9,984 nt of DNA, taken from contig JAESQE010000550.1 in assembly GCA_016765335.1 (NCBI GenBank), positions 1 through 9,984 on the forward strand, given 5' to 3'. The DNA is from Planctomycetaceae bacterium (GTDB lineage: Bacteria > Planctomycetota > Planctomycetia > Planctomycetales > Planctomycetaceae). The first letter of the stretch is position 1. The number at the start of each line of letters is the position of its first letter. Position numbers and translations under genes: made by a program. A model generated the notes under the pieces. That model saw only the letters and a program-made list of their open reading frames with translations, did no database searches and was not told the DNA's origin. Shown piece by piece: positions 1-6,670 of this stretch.

Positions 1-8
1 CCCTCTAA

Positions 9-56
9 CTCCCCCTTCGTAAGGAGGAGAACCAATTCATAGAGATTCCCTTAATA
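9..56 (+). repeat. Hairpin plus dispersed terminal motif upstream of hslV
   Basis: Positions 9-17 (CTCCCCCTT) and 21-29 (AAGGAGGAG) form a stem with 8 of 9 matched pairs around a 3-nt loop. It is followed immediately by one copy (about 31-56) of the motif whose consensus here is TTGAATTAATAGAGGTTCCC plus TTAAT. The same motif recurs at 2331-2354, 2378-2404, 8156-8181 (minus strand) and 8273-8298. The hairpin differs from the hairpins next to the other copies, so this is either a different member of the family or a composite. It lies about 70 nt upstream of hslV and points toward it. The window edge may truncate the left part. Confidence 0.6.
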
Positions 57-127
57 CAACATTTTCACAATACACTCGGCGGACCTCAAGCTACCCGGGT
101 ATTGATTAAGCAATTTGGCGGATAATC

Positions 128-706
128 ATGGCAAAACAGAATCATTTTAAGCGAGTTCGTGCTCGCTCAACAACTATATTGACAGTACGGCACAAGGGCA
201 TGGTCGCCATCGGGGGAGATGGCCAGGTGACTTATGGCGAAAGTATCCTGAAATCAGATACAAAAAAGATCCGACGCATTCTCGATGGCAAAGTGCTTCT
301 CGGCTTTGCGGGATCGACAGCTGATGCATTTGCGCTGCTCGAACGATTTGAAACCAAAGCCAAAGATTATCCCGGAAACATCACCCGAGCTGCAACCGAA
401 CTGGCTCGTGACTGGCGAACAGATCGCGTGTTGCGCAAACTCGAAGCGTTGATGGTTGTCGTGAATTCCGAATACTCATTATTAATCACTGGACAGGGAG
501 ACGTTGTTAATCCGGAAGATTCCATTATTGGTATCGGTTCGGGTGGGAATTATGCGGTTGCAGCTGCCCGGGCGTTAATTCGCCATTCCGATTTATCTGC
601 TAAAGAGATTGTCAGGGAAGCACTTAAAATTGCATCGGAAATTGATATTTATACCAATGATAATATCGTACTTGAAGAACTTCCTGATGAGGCGAATGCA
701 TCGTAG
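128..706 (+). CDS. hslV: ATP-dependent protease proteolytic subunit HslV
   Basis: This is the peptidase subunit of the cytoplasmic HslVU (ClpQY) protease. Family knowledge says it forms a double hexameric ring whose N-terminal threonine cuts peptides fed in by HslU. The protein has 192 residues. The conserved mature start [10 protein letters not shown] begins at Thr15, so residues 1-14 (basic, ending in ARS) form a propeptide that must be removed to free the nucleophile; in Escherichia coli only Met is removed. Other hallmarks are GGDGQVTYG (29-37) with Asp31, Lys47 (equivalent to Lys33 of the mature enzyme), the GFAG segment (59-62), [13 protein letters not shown] (95-107) and GSGG (137-140). 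The first ATG is used, with a weak GGCGGA ribosome-binding sequence just upstream; no later Met precedes Thr15. hslU follows after about 100 nt. Identification is very secure. Confidence 0.97.
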   Translation: MAKQNHFKRVRARSTTILTVRHKGMVAIGGDGQVTYGESILKSDTKKIRRILDGKVLLGFAGSTADAFALLERFETKAKDYPGNITRAATELARDWRTDRVLRKLEALMVVVNSEYSLLITGQGDVVNPEDSIIGIGSGGNYAVAAARALIRHSDLSAKEIVREALKIASEIDIYTNDNIVLEELPDEANAS

Positions 707-720
707 AATTCATTTTCAAA

Positions 721-774
721 TAGAGTTCGCGATAAAAAAGAACCGAATTAAATGGTCCGCAATAGCGGACTCTA
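721..774 (+). repeat. Nested inverted repeats in the hslV-hslU gap
   Basis: The gap contains a perfect hairpin GTCCGC (755-760), AATA loop, GCGGAC (765-770). Its right arm, extended to 765-774 (GCGGACTCTA), can instead pair with 721-730 (TAGAGTTCGC), with a single G-T wobble. The two pairings are mutually exclusive. The stem has no U-run after it, so it is not an obvious terminator. It could be a small intergenic repeat, an mRNA-processing or stability hairpin, or an attenuation-like switch between hslV and hslU. The pairings are seen directly; any role is inference. Confidence 0.5.
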
Positions 775-810
775 CATAAGAGATTCAAATAAATAAGGCG
801 ATATTTTTTG

Positions 811-2223
811 ATGTCCGAAACACAAGAAGAAATTGCAGTTGTAGAAAACAAAGGCGAAGTCGCAACGACTTTGAACATGACCCCCAAGCAAATTGTTGCA
901 GCACTAGATGAGCATATTGTTGGCCAGGGCGATGCAAAACGTTCGGTCGCAATTGCACTTCGAAACCGTTATCGCTGGCGACAGCTTCCCGATGAGGTTC
1001 GACGCGAAATCACGCCCAAGAACATCATCATGATTGGCCCAACCGGGGTAGGGAAAACGGAAATCACACGACGATTAGCCAAAATGGCTGGTGCCCCGTT
1101 TGTAAAAGTCGAAGCAAGTAAATATACCGAAGTGGGTTACTACGGTCGTGATGTCGAAAGTATGGTCCGCGATCTCGTGGAAGCATCTGTGGCATTGGTT
1201 TCGAAAAAGAAGAAGGAAGAAGTTCTCGAAAAAGCAGTGCAGCAAGTCGAAGATCGATTGCTGGAATTGCTTTTGCCTTCCAATCCTCAAGGTTGGTCTC
1301 CCGATGTCAACGCTGACGAAATTGAATCGGATCAGTCGAAACGGGATCGCAGTCTGGAAAAATTCCGCAAGATGCTACGTGATGGGACGTTGGAAACTCG
1401 TGAAGTCGAATTAGAGATCGAACAGCGAAACTCTCCCGTCCAGATTTTCTCAGCGATGGGCATGGAACAGATGGATGCTGAAGTCCAGAATATGTTCGAT
1501 AAAATCTCGCCGAAGAAAACGCAGTCACGAAAAGTAACAATCGAAGATGCTCGTAAAATTCTTCTGGAGCAGGAATCGGAATCTTTAATGGATCAGGATG
1601 CGATCAACGAAGAAGCGATTAAACTGGCAGAAAACACGGGGATGATTTTCATTGACGAAATCGACAAAATCTGTGGTTCTTCGGAATCCGGGAAGAATGC
1701 AGATGTTTCTCGGCAAGGTGTCCAGCGAGATCTGCTGCCGATTGTCGAAGGGACCAATGTGCAAACCAAGTTCGGGACTGTAAACACCGAATACATGCTG
1801 TTTATTGCAGCCGGAGCGTTTCATCAATCTCGTCCTTCCGATTTGATGCCCGAACTTCAAGGCCGCTTTCCTATTCGTGTTGAGTTGCAAGATTTGACAC
1901 GGGACGACTTTGTTCGAATTCTGACCGAGCCAACCAATTCGTTGACGCAGCAATACCACGATTTGCTGGCCATTGATGGTGTCAATGTAACTTACACAGC
2001 TGATGGAATTGATGCGATGGCGGATATTGCATCTCAGGTAAATCAGTCGACGCAGAATATTGGAGCCAGGCGTTTGCACACAATTCTGGAACGGTTGCTG
2101 GATAGTGTCAGCTTCCAGGCCCCAGATGATTCATTGTCCGATGTGATTGTGGACGCTGAATATGTTCGTGACCAGCTGCATGAAATTGCACAGGATGAAG
2201 ACTTGAGTAAATTCATTCTTTAG
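811..2223 (+). CDS. hslU: ATP-dependent protease ATPase subunit HslU
   Basis: This AAA+ unfoldase caps HslV and threads unfolded substrates into it. The protein has 470 residues against about 443 in E. coli. The difference is an acidic N-terminal extension (about 1-22) before MTPKQIV and a slightly longer intermediate domain. Visible motifs are the HIVGQGDAKRSVAIALRNR box (35-53), Walker A GPTGVGKT (76-83), the pore loop GYYG (109-112, usually GYVG), a charged intermediate domain (about 115-260), Walker B MIFIDEID (278-285), ELQGRFPIRVEL with the arginine finger (348-359), sensor-2 GARRLHT (418-424), and the C-terminal DLSKFIL tail that docks into HslV. ATG 811 is preferred over the adjacent TTG at 808; AAGGCG at 795-800 is a plausible ribosome-binding site. 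Met23 (877) would give an E. coli-like length but has no upstream ribosome-binding sequence. Probably co-transcribed with hslV. Confidence 0.97.
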   Translation: MSETQEEIAVVENKGEVATTLNMTPKQIVAALDEHIVGQGDAKRSVAIALRNRYRWRQLPDEVRREITPKNIIMIGPTGVGKTEITRRLAKMAGAPFVKVEASKYTEVGYYGRDVESMVRDLVEASVALVSKKKKEEVLEKAVQQVEDRLLELLLPSNPQGWSPDVNADEIESDQSKRDRSLEKFRKMLRDGTLETREVELEIEQRNSPVQIFSAMGMEQMDAEVQNMFDKISPKKTQSRKVTIEDARKILLEQESESLMDQDAINEEAIKLAENTGMIFIDEIDKICGSSESGKNADVSRQGVQRDLLPIVEGTNVQTKFGTVNTEYMLFIAAGAFHQSRPSDLMPELQGRFPIRVELQDLTRDDFVRILTEPTNSLTQQYHDLLAIDGVNVTYTADGIDAMADIASQVNQSTQNIGARRLHTILERLLDSVSFQAPDDSLSDVIVDAEYVRDQLHEIAQDEDLSKFIL

Positions 2224-2240
2224 GGCGTTTTTTATAAGAT

Positions 2241-2404
2241 GGGAGGGAGCACAGAGGTTCCTGTCTGTGTCGTTTGAGTATGTCTTTGATTAAGACGACA
2301 AGAATGCCTACCCTCCGATGAGAATGTCTTTTGAATTAATAGATGTCCCCTTAACTAACAGATGCCACAGACTCCCTTTGAATTCATAGAGGTTCCCTTA
2401 ATTC
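2241..2404 (+). repeat. Dispersed intergenic repeat, copy A (degenerate)
   Basis: This segment matches the reverse complement of 8158-8298. Positions 2258-2279 are identical over 22 nt to 8238-8259 reversed, and 2297-2317 match 8199-8219 reversed at 20 of 21 positions, with 17 and 18 nt between the blocks. The core ends in a terminal motif at 2331-2354. A second terminal motif follows at 2378-2404, with a short fragment between them (GCCACAGACTCCC) that looks like what is left of another copy. The core hairpins are damaged compared with copy B (for example CACAGA/TCTGTG instead of an 8-bp stem). The left terminal motif is unclear; it may overlap the hslU stop codon region (2221 onward). Confidence 0.7.
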
Positions 2405-2445
2405 GTTTCTTCCCTCCATATTTGGGACAAGACAAATTATTTACC

Positions 2446-2450
2446 AGGAG
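2446..2450 (+). promoter_or_regulatory. Ribosome-binding site fixing a GTG start
   Basis: AGGAG lies 9 nt upstream of the GTG at 2460. It is the strongest Shine-Dalgarno match among the plus-strand genes of the window and supports the GTG as the real start of the FAD-dependent dehydrogenase. Confidence 0.75.
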
Positions 2451-2459
2451 ATTACCGCG

Positions 2460-3728
2460 GTGTCAAAACCTATTGAAGATGTCATTGTGATTGGTGGCGG
2501 AATCATCGGTTTGGCCTCGGCTCATTTTATGCAGCAAGCGGGTTTGAAAGTCCGCGTGATAGACCAGGGAGAAATAGGCAAGGGCTGCTCGCACGGTAAC
2601 TGCGGTCTGATCTGTCCTTCTCATGTGCCACCTCTTCCACGACCTGGAGTTCTCCTGAAATCATTCTTTGCGATGTTAAATCCCAAAGGAGCATTTTCGA
2701 TTAAGCCACGTCTCGATCCAAGATTGTGGGGCTGGCTGTTTTCGTTTGCGAGCCATTGTAATTCAAATAATATGCGAATTGCAGGAAAAGGCAGAGAAGC
2801 GTTACTGATGTTTTCGCGTGAATTTTATGCATCGTTTATCGAAGAAGAATCAATCGATTGCGACTGGGAGCAACTCGGTTGTTTATTTGTGTATGGCTCT
2901 GAGAAAACACTCGATGCGTATGATCCCGTTGATAAACTTCTGCGAGAAGAGTACGGCATTCCTGCTCAAAAACTGACAGGACAAGAACTAGAACAGATGG
3001 AACCAGCGTTTCGTCCCGGTGTTGCTTCAGGGGCTTGGTATTACAAGCAAGATGCTCATATGCGTGCAGATAAACTGATTACCGGCTGGAAGAAGCTACT
3101 TCAGAATCGCGGAGTTGAATTCATCGAACACTGTGAGTTCAAGCAGTTTGTTGCAACCGGGAGTTCTGCCCAGGGAATTATGGTTCAAAGAAACGGTGCT
3201 GATCAACCGGAACAGTTACGAGCAGATGCGATAGTGCTTTCGACAGGTGCTTGGACGCCGCTATTGAATCGAGAACTGGGTTGCAGAATTCCAATCCAGC
3301 CGGGCAAAGGATATTCGATAACGATGCCCCGTCCTGAAATTTGTCCTCGCTACCCGATGATTCTGGAAGATGAAAAGGTAGCGATCACTCCGATGCAATC
3401 GGGGTACCGGCTTGGTTCTACAATGGAATTTGCAGGTTATGATCGGAGCATCAATCCTGATCGTTTGAATATTCTTCGAACAGGATCGGAGAAATATTTG
3501 CGTGAACCGTACTGTGAACCGATTGAAGAAACCTGGTATGGCTGGCGACCAATGACACCAAACGGCTTGCCAATCATCTCTCATGCACCGCGATTCAGCA
3601 ATGTTGTGATTGCGGCTGGTCACAATATGATCGGGTTAATGACTGCACCTGCAACAGGGCGGCATGTCGCAGAACTAGTTACTGGCACAAAAACCTGTAT
3701 CGATGCCTCGCCTTATCTCATTCGGTAG
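2460..3728 (+). CDS. FAD-dependent D-amino-acid dehydrogenase (DadA-like, DAO family)
   Basis: This is a glycine-oxidase/DadA-type flavoenzyme expected to oxidise the amine of a D-amino acid or imino acid (proline- or hydroxyproline-type substrates are possible) and pass electrons to a quinone or other acceptor. The protein has 422 residues. The N-terminal Rossmann motif VIGGGIIGLASA (10-21) is followed by an acidic end of beta-2 (VID, 33-35). A segment rich in Cys and Gly (GKGCSHGNCGLICPSH, 40-55) occupies the place where DadA proteins carry CSYANAG. The C-terminal DAO signature is WYGWRPMTPNGLPII (359-373) followed by AAGHNMIGLMTAPATG (385-400). There is no signal peptide or membrane helix. 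It stands alone with no dadX-like racemase or other catabolic gene beside it, so the substrate cannot be read from context. The 3' end converges on a minus-strand gene 13 nt away. Confidence 0.88.
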   Translation: MSKPIEDVIVIGGGIIGLASAHFMQQAGLKVRVIDQGEIGKGCSHGNCGLICPSHVPPLPRPGVLLKSFFAMLNPKGAFSIKPRLDPRLWGWLFSFASHCNSNNMRIAGKGREALLMFSREFYASFIEEESIDCDWEQLGCLFVYGSEKTLDAYDPVDKLLREEYGIPAQKLTGQELEQMEPAFRPGVASGAWYYKQDAHMRADKLITGWKKLLQNRGVEFIEHCEFKQFVATGSSAQGIMVQRNGADQPEQLRADAIVLSTGAWTPLLNRELGCRIPIQPGKGYSITMPRPEICPRYPMILEDEKVAITPMQSGYRLGSTMEFAGYDRSINPDRLNILRTGSEKYLREPYCEPIEETWYGWRPMTPNGLPIISHAPRFSNVVIAAGHNMIGLMTAPATGRHVAELVTGTKTCIDASPYLIR

Positions 3729-3741
3729 TCTCATCGAATGA

Positions 3742-4209
3742 TCATGCAAGCCCAGCCGGTGTTTGCTCTTGAGCGATTGCAACTTCTGGTGTGCTTGGGA
3801 ACCATTGTGCTACTCGATCTGCTCCAAACAATTGCGTCATCAATTCGAGTAGTTGTTGGCGATTATTGACCGATTTTTCGATGCAGTGAGGCCAAAGAGT
3901 CGGGTCAATAAAGATCACAGCTGGTGGCTGGAGTCCTGCTCGCACAGTCATTGTTTTGAGTAATTCTGATTGAGCCGAAGAAAGGTTATGCGCCCGGCAA
4001 AGTTGCGTAAACAACGGGAGTTTGACTTTCTTTATAATCTTATTCCCATTTTTATTCTTTTCGAGCGTATATAGAACAAGCCAGAGAATAGCAAAGGCAG
4101 CAAAAACTGAAGAAAAAATGACGTAATAATTTTCGACACCACGGTTCCTGCTGGATCGAGAGATTTCGAAGAAGAAGTCTGCCAGCGTGAGAATTGGAAA
4201 TGAAAACAT
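3742..4209 (-). CDS. Small single-pass membrane protein of unknown function
   Basis: I do not recognise this 155-residue protein. It has a short N-terminal segment, one hydrophobic helix (about 27-48, YYVIFSSVFAAFAILWLVLY), then a basic stretch (KNKNGNKIIKKVK, 51-63) and a soluble domain of about 90 residues. By the positive-inside rule the C-terminal domain is probably cytoplasmic. That domain contains LFTQLCRAHNLSSAQSELLK (66-85) and AVIFIDPTLWPHCIE (97-111), a helical pattern followed by a short strand. ATG 4209 is chosen because GGTGA (4216-4220 on the minus strand) sits 6 nt before it; the in-frame TTG at 4215 would abut that site. It lies 50 nt downstream of the HEAT-repeat gene on the same strand and is probably co-transcribed with it. 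Confidence 0.75.
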   Translation of the reverse strand: MFSFPILTLADFFFEISRSSRNRGVENYYVIFSSVFAAFAILWLVLYTLEKNKNGNKIIKKVKLPLFTQLCRAHNLSSAQSELLKTMTVRAGLQPPAVIFIDPTLWPHCIEKSVNNRQQLLELMTQLFGADRVAQWFPSTPEVAIAQEQTPAGLA

Positions 4210-4215
4210 ATTCAA

Positions 4216-4220
4216 TCACC
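4216..4220 (-). promoter_or_regulatory. Ribosome-binding site deciding the start of the membrane protein
   Basis: Read on the minus strand, GGTGA lies 6 nt before ATG 4209 but directly touches the alternative TTG at 4215. Spacing therefore favours the ATG. Confidence 0.6.
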
Positions 4221-4259
4221 TTCGATAACCGCAAAAAATGAAGAGAGTAATGCAACAAT

Positions 4260-5870
4260 CTATTGCTGCGGAGCTTTGGACTTGATTGTCGCTGCTTGAC
4301 TATTCCGAATTCTTTTCAGTGCAATTGTTGTTGTACTGCGCACACGAGGATTTGGATCGTCTAACAACATCATCAATAAAGAGACAATTTGAGGCGTCGG
4401 TGCTTCTGCAAGAATATCTATCACGGTCCGTCGAATAATTGGATCCGAATCATAAAGTAATTCGATGAGTCCTTCCTGAACGTGATTTTGAAGCCCCATC
4501 ACATGCGCAGCCTTGGCTGCCTGCAAACGTCTGGTCCGCATCGGATTGGCCAACTCACGCGATAGTTCCTGCGTTGCATTGGGATCAATTTTCAAAAGTA
4601 ATTCTGCAATACTAAGACATGTTGACGGAGTAGCCGATTCACATAATTCGATGGCCTGTTGTAAATCAAACATCCCCAGAGATTCCCGGGCTTGCTCCTG
4701 TACCGATTCATTCGAGCTATCCAGTCGCTCGATAAGCAGACGAGACTTGTCTTTAAGATGAGTGTACTTGAGTTCTGAAACCGCCCAGGCTTCGATGCTT
4801 GGATCCGAATTATTCAGAGACTGCTTAATGTATTGCTCGTACCGTTCTGGAATCAGCATGGTTCTGAATCCAGCGGCTACTTTGCGAGCTTCAACTGATC
4901 CGAACTGCAATGCGCGTTCATAAAATTTGATTTTTTCCCTCTCGGAGAAACCCAACAGATCAATGAGCCGAATTAAATTCCCTTGTGATAATTGCGGGAT
5001 AATATTCCATGTTTGAGGATCGGGTTTTAACCAAGATATGGAGTCTAAGTTTTTGTAGTTTCGTTCTTGGTTAGCCGAAGGTTGCTGGGGAGTCGAATCG
5101 ATGAAATGCAAATGAAATTCAAAATCTTTACGTTCTGAAATGATCGATAGGATTCCCGCGTGTATATATTTTTGCTTCAGAGAGTCTGCCAGGAAACGCA
5201 GTATCCCGGGATGACGACTTTCTCTAAAAATATTCCACATGATCAACAAGCATTCGGGACTTGAATTTCGAATCATTTCCCGGGCAACACTTTGGCCAGG
5301 ATGACTCAGTATCATCAACGATTCTATCAATAAGCGAGGTCGCTTCACACGCTGAAATTCACTCAATTCCTCAGCAAGTGCTTCCTGTAATGATTCCACT
5401 ATCTTTTTCGTACTCTCTAAATTTCCCGTAGTCTGTTGCAGATCGTCGTAGAGATCGTTAACCAGGTGCTCAAATAGATGCTCGATCTGCTCTATCCATT
5501 CCCCTGTGGATGATCGAATGAATTGCAAAACAGTTGGAAGCTCACCATAAAAACCGGCCGCTTTGATAGTCTCTAAAGCGCGAACAGAAAGTTCGGTGTT
5601 GCCTTGCCCTAAGCATTCGCGTATAGGAAAGCGAAGTAAATCAACATTCTGACTAATTTCCTGAACCATCTCGCAGGAGAGATCATTGATGTTTCGAACA
5701 AGCTCTATTTTGCCGACGCCTGTCCCGGTATACAGCAGGCTGCGAGCCGCAAGGTTTTTGATCTCATCATCAGGAACAGCCAAGGCATGAACAAGGATCG
5801 CTGAAGCGGTTTCGGAGCGATATTTTCCCATCGCTTCGATCGTAATTTCTATCGCGTTCATTTTATCCAC
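4260..5870 (-). CDS. HEAT-repeat protein of unknown function
   Basis: This 536-residue protein has no signal peptide or membrane segment and is expected to be cytoplasmic, acting as a protein-binding scaffold. It consists of helical pairs throughout. The clearest HEAT units are at the C-terminus: LLYDSDPIIRRTVIDILAEA (471-490) and LLDDPNPRVRSTTTIALKRI (502-521), both with the D-P-x-V/I-R pattern. Weaker units lie around 17-46, 91-118, 320-372 and 382-402. Residues 128-178 are strongly charged and helical (possible coiled coil). A polar linker (about 260-280) splits the N- and C-terminal halves. The GTG start at 5870 is chosen because AAGG lies 8 nt upstream; the alternative is ATG 5861. The stop is 50 nt before the start of the small membrane protein, which suggests a two-gene operon in which the scaffold may be tethered to the membrane. 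Function is unknown. Confidence 0.82.
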   Translation of the reverse strand: MDKMNAIEITIEAMGKYRSETASAILVHALAVPDDEIKNLAARSLLYTGTGVGKIELVRNINDLSCEMVQEISQNVDLLRFPIRECLGQGNTELSVRALETIKAAGFYGELPTVLQFIRSSTGEWIEQIEHLFEHLVNDLYDDLQQTTGNLESTKKIVESLQEALAEELSEFQRVKRPRLLIESLMILSHPGQSVAREMIRNSSPECLLIMWNIFRESRHPGILRFLADSLKQKYIHAGILSIISERKDFEFHLHFIDSTPQQPSANQERNYKNLDSISWLKPDPQTWNIIPQLSQGNLIRLIDLLGFSEREKIKFYERALQFGSVEARKVAAGFRTMLIPERYEQYIKQSLNNSDPSIEAWAVSELKYTHLKDKSRLLIERLDSSNESVQEQARESLGMFDLQQAIELCESATPSTCLSIAELLLKIDPNATQELSRELANPMRTRRLQAAKAAHVMGLQNHVQEGLIELLYDSDPIIRRTVIDILAEAPTPQIVSLLMMLLDDPNPRVRSTTTIALKRIRNSQAATIKSKAPQQ

Positions 5871-5948
5871 TTGATCAACCTTTTGATAATTGAAGAAGCG
5901 ACCAGTCCATCACTGAAGTGTTGATCTCTTCTTTCACACTTTGTTTCT

Positions 5949-5994
5949 GTTATTCAGCGGCCTCGATTTCCAAGCTACTGAAATGCTGAATAAC
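5949..5994 (-). promoter_or_regulatory. 10-bp perfect inverted repeat in the leader of the HEAT-repeat gene
   Basis: GTTATTCAGC (5949-5958) and GCTGAATAAC (5985-5994) are perfect 10-bp arms separated by 26 nt. They lie between the palindromic terminator (6020-6049) and the GTG at 5870. They could be a split operator or an mRNA-leader stem. No matching site is seen elsewhere in the window, so the regulator is unknown. Confidence 0.4.
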
Positions 5995-6019
5995 GCTCGT
6001 CTCATTTGTTGTCCGCAAT

Positions 6020-6049
6020 AAACCCCTCTGGGAATTCCCAGAGGGGTTT
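6020..6049 (-). terminator. Perfect 30-bp palindrome, probable terminator
   Basis: AAACCCCTCTGGGAA followed at once by its exact reverse complement forms a 30-bp perfect palindrome, with a GC-rich stem and A/T tracts at the outside. It sits 58 nt beyond the stop of the cysteine-rich protein (minus strand) and upstream of the HEAT-repeat gene. The U-tract after the stem on the minus strand is short (UUUAUU), so termination strength is uncertain. The structure is symmetric and could act in both directions. Confidence 0.75.
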
Positions 6050-6107
6050 GAGTCCGTCACCATCTCTCAAATAAATTAAGAGTTTCTTACTCAGTGCCAG
6101 GTAATTT

Positions 6108-6638
6108 CTATCTTCTTCGTATGGGTGCAAGAAATCCCGTTGCATCTTCGACCGGGTAGTACTTCTTTATCTTGCCTGTGGGAACAACCCTGGGGGCAGG
6201 TGTGGCATCGGAAACTTGCACAGGAACTTTTTGATTCAACAAGTCAAGTTGAGAAAGTTTTTGAGGAGCGACAATCGCATTTTGAGAAACTGTCTCTTGA
6301 GCGGACCAGACCCATTGATCAGCTGCCACGTGAGAAGTAACGCAACTGTCATCTACACAGCTGGCAAGACAATCGTTACTGCGTAGTCGTTTGAACCTGC
6401 TTTTATTACAGGCTTCTGCTAGCCATTGCTTAGATGCAGAGATTACTTTTTTGCATCGAGCACCTCGCGGGGAATCTACACAACCATCTGAAGCACATTC
6501 ATCAACACAATTTCCAGCGTCTACACAGCCAGCATCTTTTTTCTTCCAGAACTTCAGCCCAGACCATTCCGTTGAATGAACATCAGTGTTTAACCCTAAA
6601 AAGATCGCCATCACTATCAGTAATTTGATCGTTTTCAT
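6108..6638 (-). CDS. Secreted cysteine-rich protein of unknown function
   Basis: I do not recognise this 176-residue protein. It begins with a typical signal peptide (MKTIKLLIVMAIFLGLNTDVHS, split as residues 1-10 and 11-22; basic start, hydrophobic core, cleavage near Ser22), so it is probably exported. The mature part has nine cysteines: 38, 44, 48, 53, 62, 77, 90, 94 and 99. A C-x3-C-x4-C spacing occurs twice, at 44/48/53 (CVDECASDGC) and 90/94/99 (CLASCVDDSC), each followed by Val and then a short polar segment. This suggests an internally duplicated disulfide or metal-binding module. Residues 105-176 lack Cys and end in a basic PIRRR tail. ATG 6638 has AGGAG 7 nt upstream. The 30-bp palindrome downstream isolates it as its own unit. 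Confidence 0.72.
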   Translation of the reverse strand: MKTIKLLIVMAIFLGLNTDVHSTEWSGLKFWKKKDAGCVDAGNCVDECASDGCVDSPRGARCKKVISASKQWLAEACNKSRFKRLRSNDCLASCVDDSCVTSHVAADQWVWSAQETVSQNAIVAPQKLSQLDLLNQKVPVQVSDATPAPRVVPTGKIKKYYPVEDATGFLAPIRRR

Positions 6639-6640
6639 AC

Positions 6641-6665
6641 AAGCACTCCTGTTTGGTCAGTGCTT
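6641..6665 (-). promoter_or_regulatory. Hairpin over the ribosome-binding site of the cysteine-rich gene
   Basis: On the minus strand AAGCACT (6665-6659) pairs with AGTGCTT (6647-6641), leaving an 11-nt loop. The AGGAG ribosome-binding sequence (6650-6646) starts in the loop and runs into the right arm. The stem could therefore modulate access by the ribosome. It is only 7 bp, so the effect is speculative. Confidence 0.35.
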
Positions 6666-6670
6666 CCACT

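Noticed and set aside
102..126. Possible hslV promoter (TTGATT and GATAAT)
   Set aside because: The elements are only 13 nt apart and the would-be -10 runs into the start codon, leaving no leader or ribosome-binding site.
707..735. Possible sixth copy of the terminal motif after hslV (AATTCAT and ATAGAGTTC)
   Set aside because: The two halves are separated by extra bases and the CCCTTAAT end is missing, so the match is too weak to count.
808..810. TTG as the start codon of hslU
   Set aside because: An ATG follows directly at 811 with better spacing to AAGGCG at 795-800; family N-termini commonly begin MSE, as here from 811.
1585..2079. Long minus-strand open frame inside hslU
   Set aside because: It is antisense to the conserved ATPase region of hslU, has no family resemblance and no ribosome-binding site; it is a shadow of the coding frame.
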